Source of the DNA: Vigna angularis
Lineage: Eukaryota; Streptophyta; Magnoliopsida; Fabales; Fabaceae
Assembly (NCBI RefSeq): GCF_016808095.1
Contig: NC_068977.1
Coordinates: 7,810,479 to 7,874,478 of the forward strand
Length of the DNA stretch: 64,000 nucleotides
Direction: 5' to 3'
Below are positions 11,504 to 22,350 of the stretch, piece after piece; the first letter of the stretch is position 1, and the number at the start of each line of letters is the position of its first letter. The notes under the pieces were generated by a model. It was not told where the DNA came from. It did not search any database and saw nothing but the letters and a program-made list of their open reading frames with translations. The position numbers were made by a program, and so were the translations under genes.

Positions 11504-12478
11504 ATGTCGTCTTCATCTAAACCACGACCACGACACCAAGAGTGTAACATAGTAAAAGATGAGATAGAAAGACTTATCCGCGCCAGATACCTCCAAAAAT
11601 ACATAAAGGAGAGAACATCCAGAGCAGTGACCCCCAGCAGGAAAGAAACCCCGCAGAGAAGTCCTGAACGATCGTCTCACAAAGACGCCCGACAAAGACG
11701 ACGATCCCGAAGCCATCTTCGACACCCAGAAAGAAAGAGGTCGGTTCGAGGACGAATCGACACCATATCCGGAGGCTTCGCAGGAGGAGGAGCATCAGCC
11801 TCCACCCGGAAAAGACACTTGCGAAATTTAAAAACGGTACACATGGTAGATCGACAACCTCGATCCATGCCTAATATCATTTTTTTGGATGCAGACTTCC
11901 ACGCTCCTGACCCTGATCACAATGATCCCATGGTCATCACCGCCGAGATAGCCCGTTACGATGTCAGGAAAGTGCTCATCGATCAAGGCAGCTCAGTCAA
12001 TATCTTGTACTGGACCACATTCCTAAAAATGGATCTATCCGAAGACCTGATAGCTCCTTTCAACGAGCAGATTGTAGGTTTCGCAGGGGAAAGAGTTGAC
12101 ACTCGGGGATACCTTGATCTAAGGACTCGACTCGGAACGACCAGAGAAGCAAGAGAGCTAAGAGTCAGGTCCTTATTAGTAGAGGCAAATACTTCATATA
12201 ACGCCTTACTAGGACGACCCTGCTTGAACGCTTTCGGGGCCATTGTCTCCACCCCTCATCTAGCTATGAAGTTCCCTACAGAGAGAGGAACCATGTGTAC
12301 GGTAAGGGTCGATCAACGAACGGCTCGACAATGTTATGTTGCCGGTTTAAAAATCACACCTTTCATGCCACCGAGAAGGATCAGAGGAGCCGAATCAACT
12401 ACGATTGACTTGGATCCCATAATCAATATAGACGAGCGTCTCCATCCACAAGGCAACGTCAAAACATTCCAGCTGTGA
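11504..12478 (+). pseudogene. Aspartic protease region of the Tat polyprotein
   Basis: A single open frame of 324 residues. Residues 1-110 are basic and Arg/Ser-rich (end of gag and linker). DPMVITAEIARYDVRKVLID leads into the active-site motif DQGSS at about residue 163, in place of the usual D-T/S-G-A/S, then NILYWTTF. YNALLGRPCLNAFGAI at about 235-250 is the conserved second half of the retropepsin fold. The protease cuts the polyprotein in the particle. The Asp is kept, and Gln after it occurs in some Tat relatives, so this is the least damaged part of the element. The frame ends at a stop before RT, so it is still separated from pol. Confidence 0.75.
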
Positions 12479-12547
12479 GCAGACGCATCGAAAACCACAA
12501 CCATCGGTGGAACCCTAGAGTCACACGATGAACATGATCTGATAGAG

Positions 12548-13236
12548 ATGCTAAAAGCTAACGCCGACCTATTTACGTGGGTGGCCGCAGATATGCTGGG
12601 GATCCATCCGGGAATAATGACACATAAGCTATCAATCTTCAAGGAAGCACGTCCGGTCGCTCAAAAGAAACAGAGATTCAGGGAAGAAAAACAAGAGGAT
12701 GTACAAACAGAAGTCAACAAACTGATGAATGCCCAATTTATCAGAGAATTAACTTACACGACGTGGTTATCGAACATGGTCATGGCCAAAAAGCCAAACG
12801 ACCAATGGAGAATGTGTGTGGACTTCACTGACCTCAACAAGACATGCCCTAAGGATTCATATCCCCTTCCGAGTATTGATCGGTTAGTAGATGGGCCTCA
12901 GGACATACCGTACTAAGCTTCCTCAACGCGTATTCGGGGTATAACCAAATCCCTATGTACAAACCCGATCAGGATAAAACAACCTTCATTACCTAATGTG
13001 CCAATTACTGTTATGAAGTAATGTCGTTCGGTCTGAAGAATGCAGGAGCCACCTACCAGCGTCTTATGGACAAAGTCTTCTACCACCAAATCGGCAAATG
13101 CATGGAAGTCTATGTAGATGATATGGTCATTCGAAGTCAATCTATGGAACAACATCTCAACGATTTGGCAAAAGTTTTCCTCCAGGTACGACGATATAAC
13201 ATGCGGTTAAACCCATCCAAATGTACCTTTGGGGTC
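12548..13236 (+). pseudogene. Reverse transcriptase of the Tat element, with stop and deletion
   Basis: The frame 12548-12916 starts in the RT linker (AADMLGIHPGIMTHKL) and holds WRMCVDFTDLNKTCPKDSYP, the first conserved RT block, then stops at TAA (12914). After a short shifted stretch, 13021 onward gives MSFGLKNAGATYQRLMD and the catalytic YVDDM at about residue 31. The text runs to KCTFGV and then jumps to ISAALVQE, which belongs far downstream, near the start of RNase H. More than 100 residues usually found between these points (thumb and connection) are missing: an internal deletion at about 13237. The enzyme cannot be functional. Confidence 0.8.
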
Positions 13237-13995
13237 CCGGCTATAAGTGCCGCTTTGGTACAGGAGACCCCATCCTTAAGTTGATATATTTTGTCAGCAG
13301 AACTTTATAGGGGGCGGAGGAACGATACTCTCCAATCGAAAAGGTAGCCTTGGCCCTACTCACGGCGTCACGTCGACTTCGACCGTATTTCCAAAGCCAT
13401 CAAGCGATCGTCCGAACTAATCACCCAATCGCCAAGATCCTCAGAAAATCTAACCTGGCACGAAGGATGGTCTCATGGTCAGTAGAACTTTCTGAGTTCG
13501 GACTACGTTTTGAACCTCGAAGGTCCATCAAAGGACAACACCTGACAGACTTTGCAGTCGAACTAACACCCATACCTGACAGCTCAGAGCCGATATGGCT
13601 CCTTAACGTGGACGAATCCTCAGACAAAAGAGGAGGGAGAGCTGGTATTGTGTTAGAAGGACCAAACGGCCTAGTCATCGAGCAAGCCATCACATTCTGA
13701 TTTCAAGCCAGCAATAATAAAAAATGAAGCCTTGATTGCTGGTTTAATCCTAGCCAAAGAATTAACGGTCGCTCGATTAGAATGCCGGATGGATTCACAA
13801 TTAGTGGTCGGTCATATGAAAGGAACCTACCAGGTCAAGGGCAATCAATTGATGCGCTACTTTCACAAGGCAAACACCTTCCTCAAAGACTTTGTCAATG
13901 TCAACATAATTCATGTGCTTAGGGAACAAAATGCAAGAGCAGATCTCCTGTCCAAGTTAACTCACTCAAGAGATAAAACACAACTATCTTCCGTC
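13237..13995 (+). pseudogene. RNase H and second RNase H-like region of the Tat element
   Basis: After the deletion the text continues with YFVSRTL and, in 13350-13700, LRPYFQSHQAIVRTNHPIAK and WSVELSEFGLRFEPR, the classic gypsy RT-linked RNase H. It is followed by WLLNVDESSDKRGGRAGIVL, the start of the extra archaeal-type RNase H that marks the Tat group. A frameshift at about 13700 leads into 13732-13980 with DSQLVVGHMKGTYQVKG and LREQNARADLLSKL, the middle and end of that second domain. Canonical first Asp and later DSQL Asp positions are present. The function would be removal of RNA from RNA:DNA hybrids. Stops and the shift inactivate it. Confidence 0.75.
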
Positions 13996-15289
13996 ATCAA
14001 GATGACAATTGACCATCTAATGGTGGAAACTTTCGCCACCACTGTATCAACACAGGAAGCTGATTGGAGACAAAAAATACAGGACCTGATGATGAAGCAA
14101 GAGCGAGGAGAAAAAATTACCGCAAGCGACTCAAAACGCATCGCTCGTTTTCTACAAATAGGTGACGACCTATACAGGCGGGGCCACACCATACCCTTGC
14201 TGAAGTGTATATCGACAGACGCAGCAGATTACATTCTGTGCGAACTCTATATCGGGATCTGCGGTTTTCACTCAGGAAAACGCACGCTCAAAGCACGAGT
14301 ATTGCGAGCAGGATATTACTGGCCAACGATAAACCAAGATGGTGAGACGTTCGTCAAGAAATGTCTCTCATGTCAAGCGCACGGTAATGTCTTTCGCATC
14401 CCTCCTGAAGAGTTGCACGGTATCATCTTCCCATGACCGTTCGCCCAATGTGGAATAAACATCGTTGGACCGTTACCGATTGCAAAAGCTCAGAACAAAT
14501 TCCTCATAGTGGCGGTCGACTACTTCACTAAGTGGATAGAAGTCGAACCATTGTCCGTAATCAGCGCCCAACGCGTCCAAAAATTCATCTAGCACCTAAT
14601 ATGCCGGTTTGGTCTGCCATAAAAAATCATCACGGACAACGGTAGGCAATTCATTGAGAAAAGATTAGAAGATTTCCTCAAAAACCTGGGAATTAAGCAT
14701 GTGACCAGCTCAGTGGAACATCCACAAACTAATGGACAAGCAGAAGCCGCCAACAAAGCTTTGCTCAAAGAATTGAAAAAACGACTCGGCGAGGCTAAAG
14801 GTTTATGGGTCGAGGAACTACCGGAAGTACTATGGGCGTACAGGTGCACCTCACATGGATCCACAGGGGACACTCCGTTTAATTTGACATACGGCACAGA
14901 TGTCATGCTTTCAGTCGAGGTCGGGGAGCCATCACTACGACGCAGCATCACCGACATGACCCTTAATGATGAACAGATGCAGATGAACCTCAACACGCTA
15001 CCTAAACGACGAGAAGTCGCCACAGTTCGTGCAGTAGCTCAAAAAAGAATGCTTTCTCGCCGATACAACACTAAAGTTAAGCCTAGAGCCTTCAAAATGG
15101 GTGATCTTGTATGGCGGAAACGAGGAGAGGCAAGAAAAACCGAGCACATGGAAAACTCGAAGCCAATTGGGAAAGACCGTTCCGCATTGCAGAAGACCTG
15201 ATGAATGGAGCATATCGCCTTGAACTTCTCAATGGGCAAACCATCCCCAACACTTGGAACGCCACTCACCTTAAATATTATTTCATTTG
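13996..15289 (+). pseudogene. Integrase of the Tat element
   Basis: Integrase inserts element DNA into chromosomes. The frame to 14436 contains the zinc-binding N-domain (GICGFHSGKRTLKARVLRAG..CLSCQAHG). The first zinc His of the usual HEG triad reads as Tyr (ELYIG). A stop at 14434 interrupts it. The catalytic core follows with VDYFTKW (first Asp), TDNGRQF (second Asp) and EHPQTNGQAEAANK (Glu), with stops at about 14590 and 14620 between. The C-terminal part (14701-15201) ends with a basic GDLVWRKR motif, and a shift near 15160 leads to LEL/LKYYF-type text ending about 15289. All three catalytic acids are visible, but the protein is broken in at least four places. Confidence 0.82.
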
Positions 15290-15504
15290 AAATTTATCAT
15301 TTACATGTTTATGAAACATTATTTCTCTGCCTACAATAATGAATGTTTTTCCATTCCTCGTTCATTTCATTCTCAAAAGACAGACCGACCGGTCAATCTT
15401 AATATAGCATTATGCGATCTACAAACGTCACACAACTGCTACAACATCACATAATCGCACACAAGTTTCAAGTCCCAGGGACAAACGCTACGAAACCGTT
15501 CGAA

Positions 15505-15650
15505 CTGGTAGATGTTCCTCCTTGAACACCCAGATCATGGCACATAGGGATATACTCCCTTTGGTAGATGTTCTTCCTTGAACACCCAGGTGCATTAATC
15601 AAGGGGATACACTTCCCCTGGTAGATGTTCGTCCTAGAACACCCATAACA
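15505..15650 (+). repeat. Three tandem copies in the Tat pol-antisense spacer
   Basis: TGGTAGATGTTCxTCCTxGAA followed by CACCCA occurs three times (about 15507, 15561, 15621), about 55-60 bases apart, in the noncoding spacer (15290-15970) between pol and the antisense gene. The rest of the spacer shows no frame. Confidence 0.6.
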
Positions 15651-17301
15651 TTTAATCTAAAAGATCATTCACAGGTCTAGATTAAATTCGCTTAAGAACG
15701 TCTAGCTTACACCATTCATGAAGCAATGATAAGAAACGATAACAAATAACCTATTTCATAGGTAACGAGTATATAAAGTTTTCCCAAGTCATGCGAGACA
15801 AAGGTGTTCGGTCAAACATCAAAATAAACAAAACATACGCATATGAAATTTGTACCTAGCAAGCAAATAAACATAAAGAGTTTATGGTCACACCAACACA
15901 CTATAGCCTAATCTATTACAACATCTAGAGTCCCAACAACGGACCCTCTAGTAACTTCGACGTTCGGTTCCTAAACAGCAGCTACCCTAGCGTCAACACC
16001 TTCTTCAGATTCCATGAAAGCATCATCCGAAATATCAGCTATACGTACCAATTGAGCTTCATATATGTCCTTTCTCGGATCAAATTCCACCCCCTCGGTA
16101 GACACTTGAAGAAGATGTGTTACCTGCCTCAAAGCCTTCTTGAAGCCTCTAGTATGTTCCATAACTATTGCTTCACTCATTTCCTCTTTTATTTCTTTAT
16201 CCTCGACAACTGCAAGGAGTAGCCCATCTCTCTATAGTTAAAGCAGTCATGGCCCTCGTTGACTGCTCTAGATCGGTCGCCAACTTGTCACGTTCTATCT
16301 GCAATCGATCCCGTTCCTTTTTCATCGCAAAGCCAGCTGCCTGAACATTCTTCAAAAGTGTTTGAGCCTCACTCAACAGCTGCTCAGATTGTCTTTGTCT
16401 ATGTTCACATTTAGAATGGACGTTCGCTAACTCCTTTAGCTGGGTCTGCACCTTTTGCAACTCAACCCTCACAACACCCCTATGAGACGCGTATGCCATG
16501 TGCCAAGCGGCCATAGCTGTTCGACTTGCCAGTTCCAACATTGCATCTGTCATTTGTTGTTCAGTCATGTTTTTCACAACCTTCTTCTCAGACTCATCCA
16601 AATTAAAATCAATCTTATGGCTAAGGTTGAAACACGAATCCCACACACCACTAGGAAAAGGGCAATCCGTCATCTCGTCAGCATCCTTTAATCTCTTTGA
16701 AGCAGCGCCCGTTCTGTCGATAGCCTTACCCCTCCGCTTCCTCACGAGCGGCTGCTCCTCAACGACCATCACTTCATCTGGGGAAGACGATCCAACATTT
16801 GGGGGAAGTTGAGTAGCCCCTGACGACTGACCCAGACACTCACCGCCTGCTTTAGAAACATCAATGCTTTTGAACCAGTTACGAACTAGTCCCTTCTTCC
16901 CCATGATTCCTGAAAATACAGGTCAATCCCAAACGGTCAACAATAATCAAACAATATACAAAAATACCAATAAGAAAAACATACCAAACACCCTTGAGCC
17001 GAAGTCATCGTGTTCAAGGCAATGTATGATTTGACGGGAAGAAAAGGGGCGAGACAGTGCAGTCAACACACTCAAAGCTTCCAGTTCTCCAATTGTCATT
17101 TTATCCTCAGACCACGAGGTAAATTTTAGTGGATTCTGCGTCCAATACAAGGGAAATTTCGGGCTCCCATCTTCTTCAAAAAAGAACGCCTGCCCTGAAT
17201 CGAGAATTGACACTTTAAAGAATTTATCCCTAAAACCTTTATACGACTGCGAATACAGTTCCAGGAGGGCATTACCCGGCTCAGAAATTAACGACACCCA
17301 A

Positions 17302-19592
17302 TGTAAGGACCGGGTGTCCTTTTTATTTTTTTTAAAAAAATGAAAATGGTAGGGTAGGCCTTCTAATGGGCTGCTGCACTTTGTTAGTGGGGGAAGGAGC
17401 TCAGTGGACGGCTGCACGATGATGGTGGACGGCTGGGTGGAGTAGGCGGCTGGTGGATGGTGGACCTCTCCACTTCCAAGTGCTCCAAGCACCATGAGAA
17501 CACCATCATCTCCTTCCTTGGTGGGCATAGCACTGAGCAGTGGCTGTGAGAAGCAACGTGTCCTTCTTCTTAAAAAGGGAAATCAGGGATTGAAGGAGGG
17601 GGATGCTGCATCTGGAGAGGAGAGTAAGCTTGCTGCAGACTTGGGAGAAGTGAGGCAGAGGTCGTCCGGCGTTGCAGCTGCAAGCTTGAGGAAGGTAGAT
17701 TCAAGTGAAGTGTTGGGTGCTACATCCAGAGGTGAGGCAGAGAACGTCCAGAGCTTTACTGCATTCAAGATTGCTAGGAGGTCTTCAAGAGGTAAGGGGA
17801 GTTGGATTTTCTGTATGTTGGTAGTTATTGCATGATGTAGATGCTGGAAATTTGTGGTTGTGTGTATGGTTGGACTGAAAATAATATGTTGATTTATGTA
17901 TGTAATCTTGTATGTTTTGGAATTGAAGGAAATTGGAATTTCATAGCTTTTTAGTCATTTGGAGAGGAAGTGAGGTAGTGATTTTGAGCATTTGGGGTCT
18001 AGAGTGTTATTGAGCCTTTGGAACAGTTTCACCCACTGTATTATGACTTGTTAGAGTCATCAAACTGATCAAAACAGGTGCAAAATGGTTGCTGTCAACT
18101 GGTATGGGGCTGGACGACTTCTGGTTCGCGCCCGGTGGCGCCCAGGCGCGAGAGTCTCGCAGAAAGTCGCGCCCGGCGCCCCTCATCTCGCGCCCGGGCG
18201 CGAGTTGTTCGCAGAAAGTGGCTTGATCTTTGTTTTTGATAGTTTTTGGGGTTCCGGGTGTCCGTTTTGGACGTTTCTTGAGTCGTTTTGGAGGTTTTGA
18301 ACCCTTCCGGAACTGTTGGTGATGGTTTCAAAGCCATTTTCTTTGTCTAAGTATGAGTTACGGGGTTTTGTGTTGTTTAGTGGTTCTTTTAGGACTGTTA
18401 TTGTCTGGTAAGGTGTATTGGATTGATTATTGTTGTTTGCTTAACAGATTGTCATGTATGAGGAATGTTTGGAATGTATGATATGATATGATTTATGTGG
18501 GAAGTATGTGAATAGTGTTCGGATGAATAGTGTTCTGTATAATGTTGGGTTCTAAGTTCCTAAAATTGAACTTTGTGTACAAATGTTTGGAATGTGTATT
18601 GTGATGGGATTTATGTGAAAGTATGTGAATGCATGAGAATGTATGAAATAGGATTACTACGATGATATGATTGTAAACGTAAATATGAGTTCTGTGTACT
18701 GACCTTGCATAGTGTTGGGGAGTGCCAGCTGAACTATGCGAGTGTAAATATGAGTTGTGACTTACTCTACATAGTGTTGGGGAGTGCCAGCTGAACTATG
18801 TAGGTGTAAAGATGAGTTCTGTGTACTGACCTTGCATAGTGTTGGGGAGTGCCAGCTGAACTATGCGAGTGTAAAGATAAATCGTGTGCGTTTACCTTGC
18901 ATAGTGTTGGGGAGTGTCAGCTGAACTATGCGAGCGTAAATATGAGTTGTGACTTACTCTACATAGTGTTGGGGAGTGCCAACTGAACTATGTAGGTGTA
19001 AAGATGAGTCGTGTGTTGGGAATTTACCTTGCATAGTGTTGGGGAGTGCCATCTGAACTATGCGAGCGTAAATATGAGTTGTGACTTACTCTGCATAGTG
19101 TTGGGGAGTGCCAGCTGAACTATGTAGGTGTAAGGATGAGTCGTATGAGGTTATGAGATGTGGGTTATGAGTATGCTGTAATTGTTCCTGTATATGTACC
19201 TATGTATGATGTCATGAATTAAATGTACTAGGAGATAACATGTTTTTTTTATATCTAGCTCACCCTTGCATTGTTTGTGTTGTGTGCTGTTTGGGTATGT
19301 TTCTCTGGCGATGATCATCCACTTGGATGGGAGCAGATGTTGTCGAGGAGAGTCCTTTGGAGCAAGAGCTGGAGAATACTGAGGCTGCGGAGTAGTCTTC
19401 TTAGGAATTCCTATCTGAACACGTGTAGTGTTCGAATCTGTAAACTGTTTAAGTTTAAATCTTCAGTTTCTGTTATTCCAGAATGACTGTAATTTCATAT
19501 TTAATTACACGTCATACTCCGACTGTTCTCTTTATTGGAATGTTGACGTCTTTATTATGTAATAATTGTTATTATATAATCGGGATGTTACA
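17302..19592. mobile_element. Solo LTR (2291 bp), Tekay/Del-like gypsy, nested in the Tat antisense gene
   Basis: TGTAAGGACC...GGGATGTTACA is flanked by a perfect 5-bp duplication CCCAA (17297-17301 and 19593-19597), with no internal region. Removing the insert and one CCCAA restores the reading frame of the antisense gene across the site, proving the order of events. The LTR shares its terminus and the ATCCAAGTGGATGATCAT motif (about 19308) with the copies at 2359 and 24177, in opposite orientation. It holds a GC-rich palindromic block at 18115-18215 and the hairpin array at 18690-19140. The ORFs 17494-17835 and 18085-18300 inside are not recognisable proteins. A solo LTR forms by recombination between two LTRs of one element. 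Confidence 0.9.
18690..19140 (+). repeat. Seven tandem hairpin units in the solo LTR
   Basis: Seven copies of CATAGTGTTGGGGAGTGCC followed by AGCTGAACTATG, spaced about 60-70 bases. Each unit can fold: CATAGT pairs with ACTATG, extended outward by further pairs. Two alternating forms occur, one with GCATAGT/ACTATGC arms and one with ACATAGT/ACTATGT arms; six of the seven units keep matching arms. Confidence 0.8.
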
Positions 19593-20555
19593 CCCAACCC
19601 CTTTTCGCGACAGGACGACATCTAAAGAAATGAAGAAACAACGACAGAGTAGGCCTAATGGCCAAGACCTAACACATAACAACAAATGCCTGAATATATC
19701 CCTAGCTATTGGGATGCAGATGGGTGGGAGCAACATTCAGGGTTCTTAATACTTCCATCTGAAAAGTGCTAAGAGGCAACCTAATGTACATATCATAGAA
19801 CAACGAAGAATAGACGTAGAAAAAGTCGTTGGCGACATCCTCTCTCCCATGAAAAACCCTTTCATTTTCACGGCAAGCCACCAACTTTATACAGGATTTG
19901 TAACCTAGGGTTCTCAGAATACAACTATTATTTACCCAATCTTCCAGTACTACTCTACTTCTAAACGAACTACAAAAATCACTTACATCCCGGGAAGCCT
20001 AATCATAGTTGCTGCCGCCAGATGAAGAGGAAACCAGGTCTTCTAGATTTTCAGCTAGTACACTCCCATATACAAACGCACTTTCGCCACCAAGAATGGA
20101 GGCGATTTCATGGAACCTTCCCGCCGGCGACACCTCCGACACTTCAACACCTTCATTCAACCCATTTTCTTCCATCGTCAACAGTGAACACACTAATACA
20201 GAAAAAAGATTCAGGTTTACCTGATAGATTCGTAAGAGAGAAGAGTGAAGTCGAAACGAAGCAAGAGAATTGTCACTGAAGCAGAAATGATGATGTTGCT
20301 ACTACAAATGTCTTACGCCTCTTCACATTTCCTTTCACATTAATGAAGGGAAAACTGACAACAGAACACCACACGCCGTAGGATCAGCATAATCCAACGA
20401 CTCTGTTTTCACGCCTTTACAAATTCCTTCGAAAGCGGGAAACCCTAAAACATCTCAATAAAAATGGTGCGTAGCAATTATCCTACTCAACAAGCGTACC
20501 CTCAACGTCCTACAGTTAACTCGCACGCTTCAACCGCGTTGGTTAACTCGGACTC

Positions 20556-20566
20556 GGGGGGCATTA
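20556..20566 (+). promoter_or_regulatory. Polypurine tract of the Tat element
   Basis: CTCGGGGGGCATTA sits immediately before the TGTATGGTAG start of the 3' LTR, the expected place of the plus-strand primer. Confidence 0.6.
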
Positions 20567-21245
20567 TGTATGGTAGAATATCTGAGTCGAGCGATTGTCA
20601 TCAATAAACCAAACGAGCGACTGAACGATCGCTATTACCCGAACGACTACCAATAATAAACGGTCGTCATTTCATACCCTTGTCAACGTCGCTCCTAACA
20701 TCGATCGTCTTAATAACGATCGTCCTTTACTTAAACCAAACAACCAGCATGTGTCAAATCAACCCAGTCAAGCTAAGAGTCTACAGACGCTCGGTCAACT
20801 TTATTCAGACTAGGTCAATTATCCCGGATAAACTAAGAGAGAAGCGATTAGAAATATCTGGCCATGATAGCACAAATCACGGAACTAACTAACCCAGTAT
20901 CATAGATGAAAAGCACGACCAAGTGGTTGAGTTTTCCAATTAACCGGATTTTTAGGTAAACGGTTTATCTTACTTTTAGGTTAAATACGAAAAATCAGAA
21001 GAGAAACATGTACGTTTTTTTATAAGAGAGAAAGTGGTGAAAACACTCATATTATTATTAGTTCAAGAGGGTTCCACAATTTCCTTTTTTCTGACTTGAG
21101 CGTCGAAGTATCTTTACAGGTACCCACTCCATTCTCCTTGAGGAACCTCATACAAGAAGAAGAGATAAAGAAAACTGCATTGTGAGAAGAGAGAGAGAAG
21201 ACTCATCAGGTTTGCGTCTCGGTCCCCACAAATTATACAAAAACA
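20567..21245 (+). mobile_element. 3' LTR of the Tat element
   Basis: TGTATGGTAGAATATC to ATACAAAAACA, 679 bases, colinear with the 5' LTR. It is followed by AATAA, the mutated right target duplication (left: AATAG). Confidence 0.85.
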
Positions 21246-21503
21246 AATAATTTTTTAGTGTTTCTCATATATGAAAAGTCCAGTATTCAATCATTAAAAT
21301 TTCTTTATGTCTTTGACACTCAAGTCATTATTTAGGCTACAAGAAAATATAGTTTTAAAAACTAAATTATTGATCACTAAAATAATAAAATTAGCCACTT
21401 TAGTAACTAATTTAGAATCAATAATCATAGCTAAAATATTAATAGTTTTTTAGTGTTTTTCAGATATGAAAAGTCCAATATTCAATCATTAAAATTTCTT
21501 CTT
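21246..21503. repeat. Right part of the split copy and the complete second copy of the host tandem duplication
   Basis: 21251-21306 (TTTTTTAGTG.., TATTCAATCATTAAAATTTC) completes the first copy cut by the Tat insertion. 21307-21503 is the second, uninterrupted copy, including ATATTAATAGTTTTTTAGTG, which shows the pre-insertion site. Confidence 0.75.
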
Positions 21504-22350
21504 TCGACACGAAAAAAATTAAGAAAACAAAATTAATTTCAATCACTAAATCAATGCACAACAAACCAATAATCATAAAAAATACTCCATAAATCAATAA
21601 TATATACAAATCATAACCAAAAACACAACAAGTTTTTAATATAATACTATATTACTCAAACAAACAATTTCAAATTTTAAAAAAATAATATATACAAATC
21701 TCAATCTAACAAACATCAAATTTTTAATGTCATATTATATTACTAAAACAAACAATTTAAAATTTTAAAAAAATAATACTATATTACCATAAAATATGCT
21801 AAACCCATACATCAACAAAATAAAATATACAAAAACAGAGATTACCAAAACCCAAATCAAATAAACACGTGAATGAACGAAAACATAAAAATAACAAAAT
21901 GCAAGCAGAATGAAAACTTACGGATTGATGTAACAACGAGGACGAAATCGAAATGAAAATAACAAATTATGAAGGAAAGGATCCAAAAATGTTAGAAAAA
22001 GATCAAAATTTTATTTACAAAAGTTTAAAAAAAAATCAACTTGGGAACAGTGGAAATTATTAGCCAAAAAAATAAGGACGGGAACAAATGATTTTGAAAC
22101 GCATCTGAATCGCATGTTTTTGAAACGCATCTGAATCGCATCAGACTCTTCTCAGAAGATCATGACAAAATTTCTGTTATGAGGCCATCAAATGATTTTC
22201 TTCCATTATAACGAAAGTTTGAGCCTGAACTACAAATGGAAGAAACTCCCATGTCTTGGAAATGGACCTGAATCCCATGAGATTCTACCATGACAGAATT
22301 TCTCGTATGAGTTAATCAAGGAGTATTACAATAAAATCGCCATCGATATC
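21504..22350 (-). pseudogene. Degenerate paralog of the F-box gene region
   Basis: 21460-21660 matches the sequence downstream of the F-box gene (28480-28640), for example AATAATATATACAAATCA and TTTTTAATATAATACTATAT. On the minus strand, 22330-22270 preserves the F-box start as LIREILSW, but with stop codons on both sides (where the intact gene has Glu in PDEL and Leu after SW). A 24-base unit (TTTTGAAACGCATCTGAATC plus GCAT) is duplicated in tandem at about 22092-22140. The intact relative is at 28873-29463. No usable frame remains. Confidence 0.6.

Larger units (their letters stand above)
15971..20193 (-). pseudogene. Antisense gene of the Tat element (gypsy-type 'transposase' domain plus coiled coil)
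   Basis: On the strand opposite gag-pol. It starts at 20193 with an acidic leader rich in Ser/Gly. One stop lies near 19998. The conserved domain then follows on 19884-19600, containing YIRLPLSTFQMEVLRTLNVA and LHPNS, a pattern I associate with the plant 'putative gypsy type transposon' domain; two more stops fall here (TGG-to-TAG-like after NS). The gene is split by the solo LTR and resumes at 17296 with FFEEDGSPKFPLYW and LEALSVLTALSRPF, up to a GT donor at about 16988. A second exon (16904-16197) has a basic nuclear-signal-like KRRGKAIDR and a long Gln/Glu/Leu-rich coiled coil; a tail frame runs 16180-15971. Antisense extra genes are known in Tat elements; their role is unknown. Confidence 0.7.
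9803..21245 (+). mobile_element. Tat-lineage Ty3/gypsy retrotransposon, complete but dead, with nested LTR
   Basis: The two LTRs (9803-10478 and 20567-21245) are closely similar. The primer site TGGCGCCCACCGTG starts four bases after the 5' LTR, and the polypurine GGGGGG lies at 20556. The target duplication is AATAG on the left and AATAA on the right, one difference. Order: LTR, gag, protease, RT, RNase H, a second RNase H-like region, integrase, spacer, an antisense gene, LTR. That order, the primer site and the antisense gene point to the Tat group. Every coding part has stops or shifts, and RT has an internal deletion. It is 11.44 kb long, or about 9.15 kb without the 2.29-kb solo LTR and its duplication. 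Confidence 0.88.

Noticed and set aside
11513..12642. Several minus-strand ORFs opposite gag/protease
   Set aside because: Shadow frames; the plus strand carries the protease motif and the expected pol order.
16455..16812. Two plus-strand ORFs of 78 and 104 codons
   Set aside because: They are shadows of the antisense gene's coiled-coil exon.
17494..17835. Open frame of 113 codons on the plus strand
   Set aside because: It lies inside the solo LTR, has no recognisable motif and no splice context, and the minus strand is open as well; it is probably fortuitous.
18085..18300. GC-rich ORF resembling an exon
   Set aside because: It is the palindromic GCGCCC block of the LTR; the other LTR copies show different GC blocks at the same place.
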